In this document: piece by piece, positions 35,053-43,914 of the stretch
Numbering within the stretch: position 1 is the first letter of the stretch
How the letters are laid out: each line of letters begins with the position of its first letter
From: Lewinellaceae bacterium
Lineage (GTDB): Bacteria; Bacteroidota; Bacteroidia; Chitinophagales; Saprospiraceae
Direction: 5' to 3'
NCBI GenBank assembly: GCA_020636215.1
Contig: JACJYG010000004.1
Span: 496,001 to 560,000, forward strand
Length of the DNA stretch: 64,000 nucleotides
Made by a program: the position numbers and the translations under genes
Notes under the pieces: generated by a model
Seen by the model: the letters and a program-made list of their open reading frames with translations, nothing else
The model's database searches: none
What the model was told of the DNA's origin: nothing

Positions 35053-37593
35053 TTAAAAATCCATTCTCAACCTCAGATTGATCCTTCTAGAAGTCAGATA
35101 GTTCGGGATCGCGTACTGCTGGTTAAAGATCGTCTTGATCCAGGTATTGCCGGCCTGGTTCTGCACCTGCATGAGGTTAAACACTTCGAGGCTGACCCAG
35201 GAGCTGCGGGTCCAGCGCATAAAGTGGTGGGGGTGTTTGGCCAGCCGGGAGCGGTCCCAAAGCGCCAGGGAGAAGCCGATATCCACCCGGTGGTAAGGGG
35301 AAAAACGGTAGGTATTGCGGTACACCTGGTTGTTGCCCTGCAGGCCGAAGGGCAGCCCGGTGCCCACTGTGAAATTGAGGTGCATGCGGAAGCTTTCGCT
35401 TTTAGGCAGATAATCCTGGAAGAACATGGACAGGGTCATGAGCTGATCGGTAGGGCGAGGTACATCGTCTACCGGCTGGCCTTCGGCCTGGCCGATCTCG
35501 CGCACCAGGTGCTGCACGCCGTCGAGTTGCTCGCGGGCGCGCAGGAAGGAGAGGTTGATCCAGGATTCGGCGCCGGGCACGAACTCTCCGTTCAGTCGAA
35601 AGTCGATGCCCGTCACGTAGCCCGAAGCGTCATTTTGACCGGAATAGCGAATACGCACATTCTCGATCTCGTAGGACACCAGGTCCCAGAGGTGTTTATA
35701 GTAAGCCTCGGTAATGAAGCGGAACTTTTTGGGGTTGCGCTTGCCGAGGTAGAAATCCAGGGTAAAGCCGCCGAGGATATGAGCCGACTTTTGGGCCTTC
35801 AGATCGGTATTGACGGTGCCGTCGGTGGCACGCAGTTCGCGATAGAAAGGCGGCTGGAAATAATAGCCGCCCGCCAGGCGGTAGGAGATGTCCGTATTGC
35901 CAGCCAGTGGCTTGTACAACAGCTGAGCGCGGGGTGAGATCAGGAGCTCCTGATTGAGGTCCCAGTATGAAGCACGCAAGCCCATAGTGAAGCGGAACTC
36001 GTTTTTACTTTCCCGCCGGAAGGTGTAGGTATCCTGAACAAAAGTAGAAAAGCGCAGTGAGTTCAGGTCGTTACGGGTTTTCAGGACGTTAAAGAGCAGC
36101 ACATCGGAAGTGTCGTACGGGAGGGAATAGCCGGCAGAATCGAGGCGTTCCCATTCATTGAGCAGGTCGTTGACCTGTTCGTTCTGCATCTTGGCGCTCC
36201 AGGCCACGAAGTGGCTGCTGGTCACTTCGGAGTCTTCGTGGTCGCGTTGAAATTCGATCCCACCTTTATGCTCAAAGTTGGCCACCTGTATGTTCAGGAA
36301 GTTACGGACATATTGCTGTTGAGTGCCGGTGCCGAGTTCAGACAGAACTTCGCCGAAGTTATCGCTACCCAGGCCGGTTTCGATCTGGCGCAGGCTGTAC
36401 TGGCCGGTGATATCAAAGCGTTCGTTTTCATCACTACGGAAAGCCGAGGCCAGGAATTTCAGAAAGAACGGGTTGCGGTCCCGGTCGGGTAGGTAAGTAA
36501 GAGACAAGCCACTCATGGCGGTCGTAAAGTCATCGATCTCCTGGCCGTCGAACACGCTGTACAGCTCCAGTGCGAAGTTGATCAGCCCCAGGGCAGTGCT
36601 GCGTTCCGTAGGCCGGAAGCGGTACACACTGCGGTTGAAGTTACCCAACAGGCCCACCTGCCAATCGCGGTTGATGTCGTAAGTCAGATATGCCTGAATA
36701 TCGGAGAAATTGGGGACATACTCCCCCTGTACATCGAGCGTCCCCAGCAGGTAACGCGTAGTTTTGTAACGGGCGCCTACCAGATATCGGAACTTCCGAT
36801 AGCCCTCCTTACCGACATCGAGGCTGCCCTCCACATGGGCCGAGCCGCCAAGGAAACTCATTCCCACTGAAGCGCGGAGGCTATCAGGGCGTTTGTATTT
36901 TATATCCAAAACCGACGACATTTTATCGCCATATTTTGCCTCGAACCCACCAGAGGAAAAGGACAGGTCGCGGACCAGATCAATGTTGGGAAAGGTCAGG
37001 CCCTCCTGCTGCCCGGCCCGGATGAGCTGCGGGCGGTAGATCTCAAAATCGTTGACGTAGACCAGGTTTTCGTCGTAGTTCCCTCCACGCACGTTGTACT
37101 GAGAGCTCAGCTCCCCTCCGGTGCCGCTGCTGGTGCCCAGGGCGATGTGGGGCAACAGGCTTTCCAGGTTGCCGGTAGTAGTAGGTAGTAATTTGAGCTG
37201 CTCCACGCTCTCCCGGATGAGCCCGGAGTCTTCGATCTTGCTTTCCCGGACGATTACTTCCAGGTCGGAAGCCACGGGCGCCAGCCCTATATCTACCTGT
37301 CGGCTACTACGAGCCGGCATGGGGTCTATTTCCACCACTGCTTCGCGGTAGCCCACCCGGGAAAAAACCAGGGTGAAGGCCTCGTCGGCCGGCACGAGGA
37401 TACTGTAGCGCCCATTGGTGCTCGACTCGACGGCGCGGTTGGCGCCCTTAACGTAGATGGTTGCAAATTCGACAGGCCCTTCCGTAACGGCGTCGGTAAC
37501 GATGCCGGTGATGCTGGCTCGGGGGCTTTCCTGGGCTTGCAGGGAAAAGATGGTGGCAAAGGCCAGAAGAACGGTAGTATATAAATGCTTCAT
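35053..37593 (-). CDS. TonB-dependent receptor with carboxypeptidase-like regulatory domain
   Basis: The 846-residue outer-membrane receptor has a signal peptide (MKHLYTTVLLAFATIFSLQAQ), then a CarboxypepD_reg-like domain (about 25-110, SITGIVTDAVTEGPVEFATIYV), then a plug (about 115-240, with QYNVRGGNYDENLVYVNDFEIYRP and SGGFEAKYGDKMSSVLDIKY), then a beta-barrel ending in INLRLRMDF with a terminal Phe, the normal insertion signal. The substrate is unknown and no SusD homologue is adjacent. It has the same general architecture as the receptor at 0.1-2.5 kb but clear sequence differences. Downstream (at 35052-34889) is a short spacer with two GAATTGCGGGTT repeats. Confidence 0.92.
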   Translation of the reverse strand: MKHLYTTVLLAFATIFSLQAQESPRASITGIVTDAVTEGPVEFATIYVKGANRAVESSTNGRYSILVPADEAFTLVFSRVGYREAVVEIDPMPARSSRQVDIGLAPVASDLEVIVRESKIEDSGLIRESVEQLKLLPTTTGNLESLLPHIALGTSSGTGGELSSQYNVRGGNYDENLVYVNDFEIYRPQLIRAGQQEGLTFPNIDLVRDLSFSSGGFEAKYGDKMSSVLDIKYKRPDSLRASVGMSFLGGSAHVEGSLDVGKEGYRKFRYLVGARYKTTRYLLGTLDVQGEYVPNFSDIQAYLTYDINRDWQVGLLGNFNRSVYRFRPTERSTALGLINFALELYSVFDGQEIDDFTTAMSGLSLTYLPDRDRNPFFLKFLASAFRSDENERFDITGQYSLRQIETGLGSDNFGEVLSELGTGTQQQYVRNFLNIQVANFEHKGGIEFQRDHEDSEVTSSHFVAWSAKMQNEQVNDLLNEWERLDSAGYSLPYDTSDVLLFNVLKTRNDLNSLRFSTFVQDTYTFRRESKNEFRFTMGLRASYWDLNQELLISPRAQLLYKPLAGNTDISYRLAGGYYFQPPFYRELRATDGTVNTDLKAQKSAHILGGFTLDFYLGKRNPKKFRFITEAYYKHLWDLVSYEIENVRIRYSGQNDASGYVTGIDFRLNGEFVPGAESWINLSFLRAREQLDGVQHLVREIGQAEGQPVDDVPRPTDQLMTLSMFFQDYLPKSESFRMHLNFTVGTGLPFGLQGNNQVYRNTYRFSPYHRVDIGFSLALWDRSRLAKHPHHFMRWTRSSWVSLEVFNLMQVQNQAGNTWIKTIFNQQYAIPNYLTSRRINLRLRMDF

Positions 37594-37770
37594 AAAGATA
37601 TCACGCAGCTCTGACGGAGAACTGTTTATTATTAGCCACTGGCGCTGTGCCCCTGGCAGGGTTGAATATATGCTACGGTGTTTACGGCGCTAACCTGCAC
37701 CGGGTTACAGGTTTTGCGAAGGAAACGCAAATCCGGCCGCTAAATTATGATTTTTTCATGGAAGAACCGG

Positions 37771-38445
37771 TCATACGAACTTCTTCAACTCGGCGCCGAT
37801 CTCTTTTAAACGCCGGATGGTGTCCGTAGGATCCGGTGATTTAAAGACGCTACTACCGGCGACCAGCACATTGGCGCCGGCCTGGAGCAGGGTTTCCGCA
37901 TTCTGCAGGCCCACACCGCCGTCGACCTCAATGAGGGCATGAGCGTTGCGCACCGTGAGCATGTCTTTTAGCCGACGTATTTTGGGGATGGTGTTATAGA
38001 TAAACTTCTGCCCGCCAAAACCTGGGTTGACCGACATGACTAAGATGAGGTCGATATCTTCGAGCACTTCTTCCAGGACAGCGGCGGGCGTATGCGGGTT
38101 GAGAGCGACTCCAGCCTTGGCGCCCGTTTCCTTGATCTGTTGGATCACCCGGTGCAAATGGGTACAGGCTTCATAGTGCACAGTAATGACATCGGCGCCG
38201 GCCTTTCGGATGTCCTCTACATATTTTTCCGGCTCCACGATCATGAGGTGCACATCGAGCGGTTTCGAAGATAATTTTTTGATGGCTTCGATGATGAACA
38301 TGCCAAAAGTGATATTGGGCACGAAGCGGCCGTCCATCACGTCAAGGTGCAACCAGTCGGCCTGGCTATCATTGACCATCTTTACCTCTTCGGGGAGGCG
38401 GGTAAAATCGGCGGCAAGCAGGGAAGGGGCGATTAAATGTTTCAT
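37771..38445 (-). CDS. rpe: Ribulose-phosphate 3-epimerase
   Basis: This enzyme interconverts D-ribulose 5-phosphate and D-xylulose 5-phosphate in the pentose phosphate pathway. The 224-residue TIM-barrel protein carries the family signatures: IAPSLLAADFTRL at the N-terminus, LHLDVMDGRFVPNITFG (metal-binding His and catalytic Asp), VHLMIVEPEKY, VALNPHTP, VMSVNPGFGGQKFI and the catalytic IEVDGGV motif near residue 175, then VAGSSVF. All expected residues are present. It is monocistronic. Its leader contains a 25-bp palindrome and an alternative pairing that covers the start codon, described separately. Confidence 0.96.
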   Translation of the reverse strand: MKHLIAPSLLAADFTRLPEEVKMVNDSQADWLHLDVMDGRFVPNITFGMFIIEAIKKLSSKPLDVHLMIVEPEKYVEDIRKAGADVITVHYEACTHLHRVIQQIKETGAKAGVALNPHTPAAVLEEVLEDIDLILVMSVNPGFGGQKFIYNTIPKIRRLKDMLTVRNAHALIEVDGGVGLQNAETLLQAGANVLVAGSSVFKSPDPTDTIRRLKEIGAELKKFV

Positions 38446-38495
38446 ACCCGCGAAGTTAGTTTATAGCCGCGACGTTTGGCAAACGTCGCGGGTAT
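38444..38495 (-). promoter_or_regulatory. rpe leader with mutually exclusive hairpins
   Basis: CCGCGACGTTTG (38467-38478) and CAAACGTCGCGG (38480-38491) form a 12-bp stem around one base. Separately, ATACCCGCGA (38444-38453, reaching into the start codon) pairs with TCGCGGGTAT (38486-38495). The two pairings share bases, so only one can form. The second would hide the rpe start. The first may instead be a dispersed palindromic repeat. Confidence 0.5.
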
Positions 38496-38527
38496 AAAAA
38501 AAAAACCGGTCCTGAAAGGGCCGGTTT
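38496..38527 (-). terminator. Leftward intrinsic terminator 1
   Basis: A 10-bp stem (AAACCGGTCC 38503-38512 with GGGCCGGTTT 38518-38527, one G-T pair) has a five-base loop and is followed on the minus strand by ten T. It has no protein gene upstream of it on that strand within 1 kb. Confidence 0.85.
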
Positions 38528-38559
38528 CCAAAAGAGCTTTGAGAGGCTATCTACATACC

Positions 38560-38588
38560 AAAAAAAGAGGATATCCTTCGATATCCTC
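38560..38588 (-). terminator. Leftward intrinsic terminator 2
   Basis: GAGGATATC (38567-38575) pairs perfectly with GATATCCTC (38580-38588) around a 4-base loop, followed on the minus strand by seven T. It is 40 bp from terminator 1. Confidence 0.85.
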
Positions 38589-38596
38589 AAAAGATT

Positions 38597-38785
38597 CATG
38601 AGATTATAATTGCATTCGTGGGATTACAAGTTTTTAAACAATACAACTCTAATAAACAATGGATTATAATTTGTTAGCAGTAAGTCGATTGCTTATCTTT
38701 ACCCGATTATGATTTGTTAGTTCCGGATCAATTAGTGGTCTAAAATTCATTTCCAACTGATCACAATACAAATGTCGCTCAATCA
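38597..38785 (-). ncRNA. Candidate non-coding cassette A (leftward)
   Basis: No ORF is evident. Read leftward, the stretch starts near a CGACATTTGTAT element (38765-38776), contains two copies of CTAACAAAT(T/C)ATAATC, passes AATTATAATCTCATGA and runs into terminator 2. The same order of motifs is found in cassette B (39226-39480). This is suggestive of a small RNA transcribed leftward, but no known RNA family is recognised. Confidence 0.35.
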
Positions 38786-38794
38786 ACCCTCAAT

Positions 38795-38905
38795 GTGAAG
38801 TACAATTTCAAGGATTACTGGTTTTTATTTTTCGTTTTCAAAAACATCAAACTACTGAAAATCAATTAATTAAAATTAAAACACAATTCAATTACTGTAC
38901 TTCAC
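38795..38905. repeat. 111-bp inverted repeat with AT-rich loop
   Basis: GTGAAGTACA (38795-38804) and TGTACTTCAC (38896-38905) form a perfect 10-bp inverted repeat, with weaker pairing inside. The loop is very AT-rich (about 38830-38890). Confidence 0.5.
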
Positions 38906-39177
38906 CTCTTCTTTTTCGCCATTTCCCGGCTCCTTTTTTTACATTTTCTTCCAAAAAAAATGCCAAAAAAATTTTGACAAGCCTTGTAACAGGGAAAAAT
39001 GCAAAGGTTTTCAAGGCCTGCCCGGCATTCCTTCCGCTGTGTCCTGCGGCAGTGAGGGGGAAATTTCAATGCTTGAATTGGGCAACAACGGCGCTTCGCC
39101 GGGGCAATAAACTGGCGAAGAGTTGGAGGAGGGAAAAAACAGGCCAGGCGATGTAACATAATAGAGAGAAGGGACGT

Positions 39178-39215
39178 AAAAAAAAAGGGTGACGCAAATT
39201 AATGCGACACCCTTT
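39178..39215 (-). terminator. Leftward intrinsic terminator 3
   Basis: AAAGGGTG-A-CGCA (39184-39196) pairs with TGCG-A-CACCCTTT (39203-39215) with one internal A-A mismatch, followed on the minus strand by a long T run. It ends cassette B. Confidence 0.85.
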
Positions 39216-39225
39216 CCTATGTACT

Positions 39226-39480
39226 CATGAGATCATAATTCGAACTGCCTTCAAATGTTCATAGAGCGAAGACAGGCGCCGGGCGGTCCCGACAGTGTTC
39301 AAGGAAAAATTTGTTAGTAGTATGCGTCAAGTAACCAATAAAGGTGTTAAAAAGGCTTAACGCAGATAGTTGCTAGGCCACCCTGGGCTTTGAGGAATTA
39401 CAGCTTGCTAGTAATGAGTCACGCTTTACGAAGTTGGTGCTGTAAAAAAGAATAGTGTTTCATTGTGATTATGATACAAA
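39226..39480 (-). ncRNA. Candidate non-coding cassette B (leftward)
   Basis: This cassette shares with cassette A a CGACATTTGTATCATAATC promoter-like start (39465-39484), an ACTACTAACAAATTT motif (39308-39322), AATTATGATCTCATGA (39225-39240) and a terminator at its left end. A TATTCTTT -7-like element lies 22 bp after TTTG. No ORF is evident. Confidence 0.4.
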
Positions 39481-39626
39481 TGTCGGTTAAAAATCGCGAC
39501 ATAGTTAGTACATTTTTGTATATTTCTGGCTCGTAAAAAACAAACGTCATTTTTATAAAACAATGATTAGCAACTAGATAAGCCCTATACACTTCTTTTT
39601 TACTGGAATAGCTAATTTAATTCATC

Positions 39627-41096
39627 ATGGAACAAAGCCGCCTGGCAAAACATATTCAGCTATTGTCGCCCCGTAACAGGGACCGTTTCCGGCAATTTGT
39701 ATACTCCCCCTATTTCAACCAACATGAAAAAACGGCGGAACTGCTTGACCTCCTCCTGGAAAATATAGATCAGCCAACCGGAACGCTGGATAAGAAAACG
39801 GCCTTTCGGAAACTCTTTCCGGGCCAGCCTTATGAGGAGCAGCAAGTACATAACCTCATGTCTTATCTGCGCAAGCTGTATCTCCGGTTTACCGCTTTCG
39901 AATATATGGAACAGCACCGCTACCAGGAGCAACTTTACACTATGGAAGCGGCCTACAACAGCCATCAGTTCGACATTCTGACCAATCGCAGTAAGCAGCT
40001 GCAGAAAAAACTCCGGGAAGACCTGGTCCATGACAATGACTACTTTTTCACCAACTACCGGCTCAACCACGTACTGGGCTACTATAGCGGCACGTACTTC
40101 GACCGTTCCGAAACCGAGACCTTCCAGCAGATGCTGGATAACCTGGATAAGTACTACATTGTCGAGAAGCTACGCAATTGCTGCCATCTCACGGCCAATT
40201 CCATCATGATGAACACCGCCTATGATTTCAACTTCCTGGAGGAACTGCTGGAACATATGGAGCACAACTGGCCGCAATATGAGCAGGAACGCTCTATTGC
40301 GATGTACTACACCATCCTGATGAGCTTACGCGACGGCGATAACCCTCAGCACTATCAGCGCATGAAGCAGTTGCTGGCTGAAGAGATGAACCTGCTTTCC
40401 GAACTGGAAGGAAGAGACCTCTACAGTTTTTCCTATAATTATTGTATCCGGATGATCAATACCGGGTACAGCGAGTACCAGCTGGAATTGTTCCAGCTTT
40501 ACCGGCAGGGCCTCAAGCAGGGGCTGCTGCTGGAAAAGGGCAAAATATCGGAGTGGGACTACAAGAATATCGCTACTCTGGGCGCCAGCCTTCGGGAATT
40601 CGAATGGACCGAACTGTTCCTAAACGAATATCGGGATAAGCTGCCGCCCCACCGACAGGAAAACGCCTACAACTACAACCTGGGCAACCTGTACTACAAT
40701 AAGAAGATGTACAACGAGGCCCTCTCCGCCCTGCTGCTGGTGCAGTTCACCGATGTAAAATACCATCTCAGCACCACCTTCCTTCTGCTGCGCACTTATT
40801 ACGCTTTGAAAGATACGGAAGCACTGCTTTCCCTGATCGAAACCTTCCGCATTTACGTCATCCGCAACCGGAAAATGACAACCGAGCAAAAGCGTGGTTA
40901 TACAAACTTCCTCCGCTTTGACCGGCGGCTGGTCGTGCTGAAACATCACGCCTCTACCTATTCCAAAAAAGACCTCCACACAGAGCTGGCCAGCCTGGCG
41001 GAAAAGATCGAGGCGGCGCCCAATGTCATCAATAAATACTGGCTGCTGGAAGAATGCCGGAGTAGTGCTCAGGTGGCTGCAGGCAGTGGGCAGTAG
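39627..41096 (+). CDS. Hypothetical protein, possibly TPR-like helical
   Basis: The 489-residue cytoplasmic protein has no signal peptide or membrane segments and is almost entirely predicted helix, rich in Leu, Tyr, Glu and Gln. A stretch near residues 340-375 (AYNYNLGNLYYNKKMYNEALSALL) has the TPR spacing (N-x-G-x-x-Y at the A helix, A-L at the B helix), and other helix pairs nearby look like degenerate TPRs. I do not recognise the family. It may be a Saprospiria-specific scaffold. Its last codons run into a GGCAGT-type repeat (VAAGSGQ then stop), so the C-terminus may be shaped by that array. It is transcribed alone after an 1,180-bp spacer. Confidence 0.65.
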   Translation: MEQSRLAKHIQLLSPRNRDRFRQFVYSPYFNQHEKTAELLDLLLENIDQPTGTLDKKTAFRKLFPGQPYEEQQVHNLMSYLRKLYLRFTAFEYMEQHRYQEQLYTMEAAYNSHQFDILTNRSKQLQKKLREDLVHDNDYFFTNYRLNHVLGYYSGTYFDRSETETFQQMLDNLDKYYIVEKLRNCCHLTANSIMMNTAYDFNFLEELLEHMEHNWPQYEQERSIAMYYTILMSLRDGDNPQHYQRMKQLLAEEMNLLSELEGRDLYSFSYNYCIRMINTGYSEYQLELFQLYRQGLKQGLLLEKGKISEWDYKNIATLGASLREFEWTELFLNEYRDKLPPHRQENAYNYNLGNLYYNKKMYNEALSALLLVQFTDVKYHLSTTFLLLRTYYALKDTEALLSLIETFRIYVIRNRKMTTEQKRGYTNFLRFDRRLVVLKHHASTYSKKDLHTELASLAEKIEAAPNVINKYWLLEECRSSAQVAAGSGQ

Positions 41097-41104
41097 GCAG
41101 AACA
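41082..41104. repeat. GGCAGTNN short tandem array at gene end
   Basis: Three units of GGCAGT(G/A)G-type lie across the stop codon of the upstream gene; the stop TAG is part of a repeat unit. Related units occur at 47190-47215 and 60418-60440. Confidence 0.6.
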
Positions 41105-41131
41105 CTGAAACTGAAGTGCTCACGTATTTCC

Positions 41132-41162
41132 TTTGCCATCCACCTCTAATCGCCTATATTTG
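41132..41162 (+). promoter_or_regulatory. Bacteroidota promoter (TTTG - 19 bp - TATATTTG)
   Basis: TTTG (41132-41135), 19 bp and TATATTTG (41155-41162) match the consensus exactly. The ATG at 41197 lies 34 bp downstream of the box. Confidence 0.85.
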
Positions 41163-41196
41163 AAGGCGTAGTGCATTATTTAAACCCGCATTTTTT

Positions 41197-42825
41197 ATGA
41201 TGAGCTTCCACAATCTTCCAGCCATTGGTTTTGTATTGGTGTTTTCCTTATTTACAGGCTTGAGTTTCGCCCAGAATGGGGCGGATTACAGCCCACCGGC
41301 GCCGAAACGCGAATTTCGGGGGGTATGGGTGGCTACCGTCAAAAACCTGGATTACCCGGCTAAACCAACTACCTGGCCGACCGCCCAAAAGGAAGAATGG
41401 AAAAACTTGTTGAAGCAATACAAGAGCCTGGGCTTAAACGCCGTCATTTTTCAGGTCAGGCCAGCGGGCGATGCTTTTTATCCTTCAGAATATGCCCCCT
41501 GGTCAGAATACCTCACCGGAAAGCAGGGCCTCCCGCCCAAACCGGAATATGATGTTCTGGAATATCTCATCAATGAAACCCACCAGAACGGGATGGAATT
41601 CCACGCCTGGTTCAACCCCTATCGGGCTACGATGGGCCTGGATACTTCCAATCTCTCTCCTTCCCATGTTTTTCACCAACACCGCAACTGGGTGGTGCAA
41701 TATGGGCAACGCTATTACCTCGACCCCGGCATTCCCCCGGTACGGGAGTATATCAGGGATGTGGTTATGGAAGTGGTCCAACGCTATGATGTGGACGCGA
41801 TCCACTTCGATGACTATTTTTACCCTTACCCTATCACCAACCAGGAATTCCCGGACAGTACTTCCTTCCTGCTCTATGGCCGCAATTATTCAGATATTAA
41901 TGACTGGCGCCGCAATAATGTGGATGAATTGGTCAAAATGGTATCGGCCGCCATTAAGGAGGCCAAACCGAATGTAATCTTTGGCATTAGCCCATTTGGA
42001 GTATGGCGCAACAAACAGGACGACCCCATGGGCTCGGAAACCCGCGCCGGCGTACCCTCTTATGACGCTGTTCACGCCGATGTTTTAAACTGGTTGCGCC
42101 AGGGTTGGATCGATTATGTCATGCCTCAAATATACTGGAACATTGGCTTTACGCCTGCCGACCACGCAGTTTTACAGCGGTGGTGGAGCCTCAATACCGG
42201 GGGCAAACAACTCTACATTGGCCATGCCGCCTACAAAGTGGGCAACGACAGCCAGGAACAATGGTACGACCCCGGCGAAATTTCCCGGCAGATCCGCCTG
42301 GCCCGGCGCAACCGCCGGATCAATGGCAGCGCCTATTTCCGCTCCGGTTCGCTGCTGGCCGACCCACTCAACCTCAAGGATACTTTACGCGCCTATTACA
42401 ACACCCCCGCCCTGTTGCCCGGGAGGGAAGGCCTAACACTGGGCCTGGCGGGAAGTCCTGAAAAGCTGAAAGTCCGAAACAAAAAGGGCGACGCCAAAAT
42501 ATGCTGGAAACCCAATAAAACGGCCACTACTAACACACCTTATTATTATGTACTATATCGCTTCCCCAGCACCCGGCCAGGGGACATGGACGATCCAAAA
42601 AACATCGTCTACATCACGCCATTTGGAAGCAATCGCAAAAAATTCTCCTTTACCGATTCTAAAGTCGAAGAAGGAAAGGCCTACACCTACCTGTCAACTG
42701 CCGTCAACCGGGCGCACAGTGAAAGCAGCCCAAGTGAGGCCTATACTGTCCTTCGCACCAAATCGAGGATAAAGCCTTATAAAGGCGCCAAAGGCAAAAA
42801 AAAGGGGTTGGCTTTTTGGAAATAA
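41197..42825 (+). CDS. Glycosyl hydrolase-like 10 (GHL10/DUF187, DigH-like)
   Basis: The 542-residue secreted protein has a signal peptide (after MMSFHNLPAIGF, ending SFAQ). It carries the GHL10 (formerly DUF187) TIM-barrel: FRGVWVATVKNLDYP (about residues 40-54), VIFQVRPAGDAFYPS, FHAWFNPYRAT, DPGIPPVREYIRDVV, VDAIHFDDYFYPYP (probable catalytic acids), ISPFGVWRN and VMPQIYWNIGF. A C-terminal fibronectin-like domain follows (about 420-515). E. coli DigH of this family cleaves denuded peptidoglycan glycan strands, so a role in cell-wall turnover is likely. It is preceded by a consensus promoter. Confidence 0.88.
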   Translation: MMSFHNLPAIGFVLVFSLFTGLSFAQNGADYSPPAPKREFRGVWVATVKNLDYPAKPTTWPTAQKEEWKNLLKQYKSLGLNAVIFQVRPAGDAFYPSEYAPWSEYLTGKQGLPPKPEYDVLEYLINETHQNGMEFHAWFNPYRATMGLDTSNLSPSHVFHQHRNWVVQYGQRYYLDPGIPPVREYIRDVVMEVVQRYDVDAIHFDDYFYPYPITNQEFPDSTSFLLYGRNYSDINDWRRNNVDELVKMVSAAIKEAKPNVIFGISPFGVWRNKQDDPMGSETRAGVPSYDAVHADVLNWLRQGWIDYVMPQIYWNIGFTPADHAVLQRWWSLNTGGKQLYIGHAAYKVGNDSQEQWYDPGEISRQIRLARRNRRINGSAYFRSGSLLADPLNLKDTLRAYYNTPALLPGREGLTLGLAGSPEKLKVRNKKGDAKICWKPNKTATTNTPYYYVLYRFPSTRPGDMDDPKNIVYITPFGSNRKKFSFTDSKVEEGKAYTYLSTAVNRAHSESSPSEAYTVLRTKSRIKPYKGAKGKKKGLAFWK

Positions 42826-42921
42826 TAGCCCCCTGGTTTTGTTACGGCGCCCACTGTGTGGCGCTAACGGAGAACCTCAGGCCAATAGTTTCTGTTGAAA
42901 CTAGTAGAAAAAACACTTTAT

Positions 42922-43809
42922 ATGAAATTGAATGACTATTGGCAACAACTGTCCTATGAACCAACCACTGAATTGAACGAAGCCGCCCGGCAGCTCCATC
43001 ACGCTTCACAGTTCGTCGCAATTTTTGGAAACAGCTTACTACCCAAAGCCTCTGATGATTCACAATCCAACATGGCCTGGTTACCCAGCCTCAATGGGCT
43101 GGCCGGCCAGGAAGTTAACCTCCGGCAACGGGTACGCATGGCATTGTGTTACGACAATTTTGAACTGCAATTGATCGACGAGAACGAAAACCCCATAGGC
43201 GCTTTTCCGCTGTCGGGGCAAACCAAATCCACGGCATTGAGCTTTGTCCGCACTCAGGCGCGGGAGATGGGCCTGAAGGACAGCCAAATTCAACCGATCA
43301 GCCATTTCCAGCTACCTGAGCACGAACTGGACAAGGGCGCCCCTTTCCGGATGGTGGATCCGGGGCATCATCAGGAATTAGCCCGGTACCGCCAGAATGC
43401 CCATTTTGCCCTCCAGGAAGCAGCCAAGGCCTATGATTACGCTACGCCGGTGGCCACCTGGCCCCACCATTTTGACACCGGAAGTGTGATCAACCTTGCT
43501 TTTGATGATAGTAGCAATGCGGTTAAGACGATAGGCATTGGATTAGCTATGGCCGATCAGGTATGCAAAGAGTTTTATTTTTATGTCAGCCCCTGGCAAA
43601 AGAAAGGAACCATCAATTGGAAAGATCTACGCTCTCTGCCCGGCAATGCAGAATGGAAAAACGGGCCATGGAACGGGGCGGTACTGAAACTCTCCGACGT
43701 GGTTCGGTTGAGCAATGCGGCGGAACAACGCAAGCTGGTTGATAGTTTTCTGCAGGTGGCCATCGCCGCTTCATTATACCTTCTTGGGGCAGAAACCGTG
43801 AGAAGCTGA
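42922..43809 (+). CDS. DUF5996-like hypothetical protein
   Basis: From MKLNDYWQQL the 295-residue cytoplasmic protein has no signal peptide. It resembles DUF5996-type proteins in general layout: an N-terminal W..L region, a central ELQLIDENE segment, ATPVATWPHHFDTGSVI and a YFYVSPW stretch. The match is by pattern only and weak. The function is unknown. It lies in a plus-strand run with the GHL10 gene upstream and the hydrolase downstream, with a small spacer on each side and a likely separate promoter for the hydrolase. Confidence 0.55.
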   Translation: MKLNDYWQQLSYEPTTELNEAARQLHHASQFVAIFGNSLLPKASDDSQSNMAWLPSLNGLAGQEVNLRQRVRMALCYDNFELQLIDENENPIGAFPLSGQTKSTALSFVRTQAREMGLKDSQIQPISHFQLPEHELDKGAPFRMVDPGHHQELARYRQNAHFALQEAAKAYDYATPVATWPHHFDTGSVINLAFDDSSNAVKTIGIGLAMADQVCKEFYFYVSPWQKKGTINWKDLRSLPGNAEWKNGPWNGAVLKLSDVVRLSNAAEQRKLVDSFLQVAIAASLYLLGAETVRS

Positions 43810-43872
43810 AACCCTGCGTCTAAAATGCCGGCCTGACTTGGCAATGCTTGTGTGAAACAAAATGCCAGCTCA

Positions 43873-43880
43873 TACCTTTA
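43873..43880 (+). promoter_or_regulatory. Candidate -7 box (TACCTTTA)
   Basis: TACCTTTA is one base off consensus, with a TTG 22 bp upstream (43848-43850). It supports the ATG at 43915 over the in-frame ATG at 43852. Confidence 0.45.
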
Positions 43881-43914
43881 CATAAGGAAAAGAAAACACC
43901 TCAAGCCGATTGCT

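Noticed and set aside
34894..35937. 347-residue ORF on the plus strand
   Set aside because: Antisense to the end of a TonB receptor; no recognisable features.
38902..39159. 85-residue minus-strand ORF in the non-coding region
   Set aside because: Basic, Cys/Pro-rich composition unlike neighbours, no domain, and it lies between the two candidate RNA cassettes.
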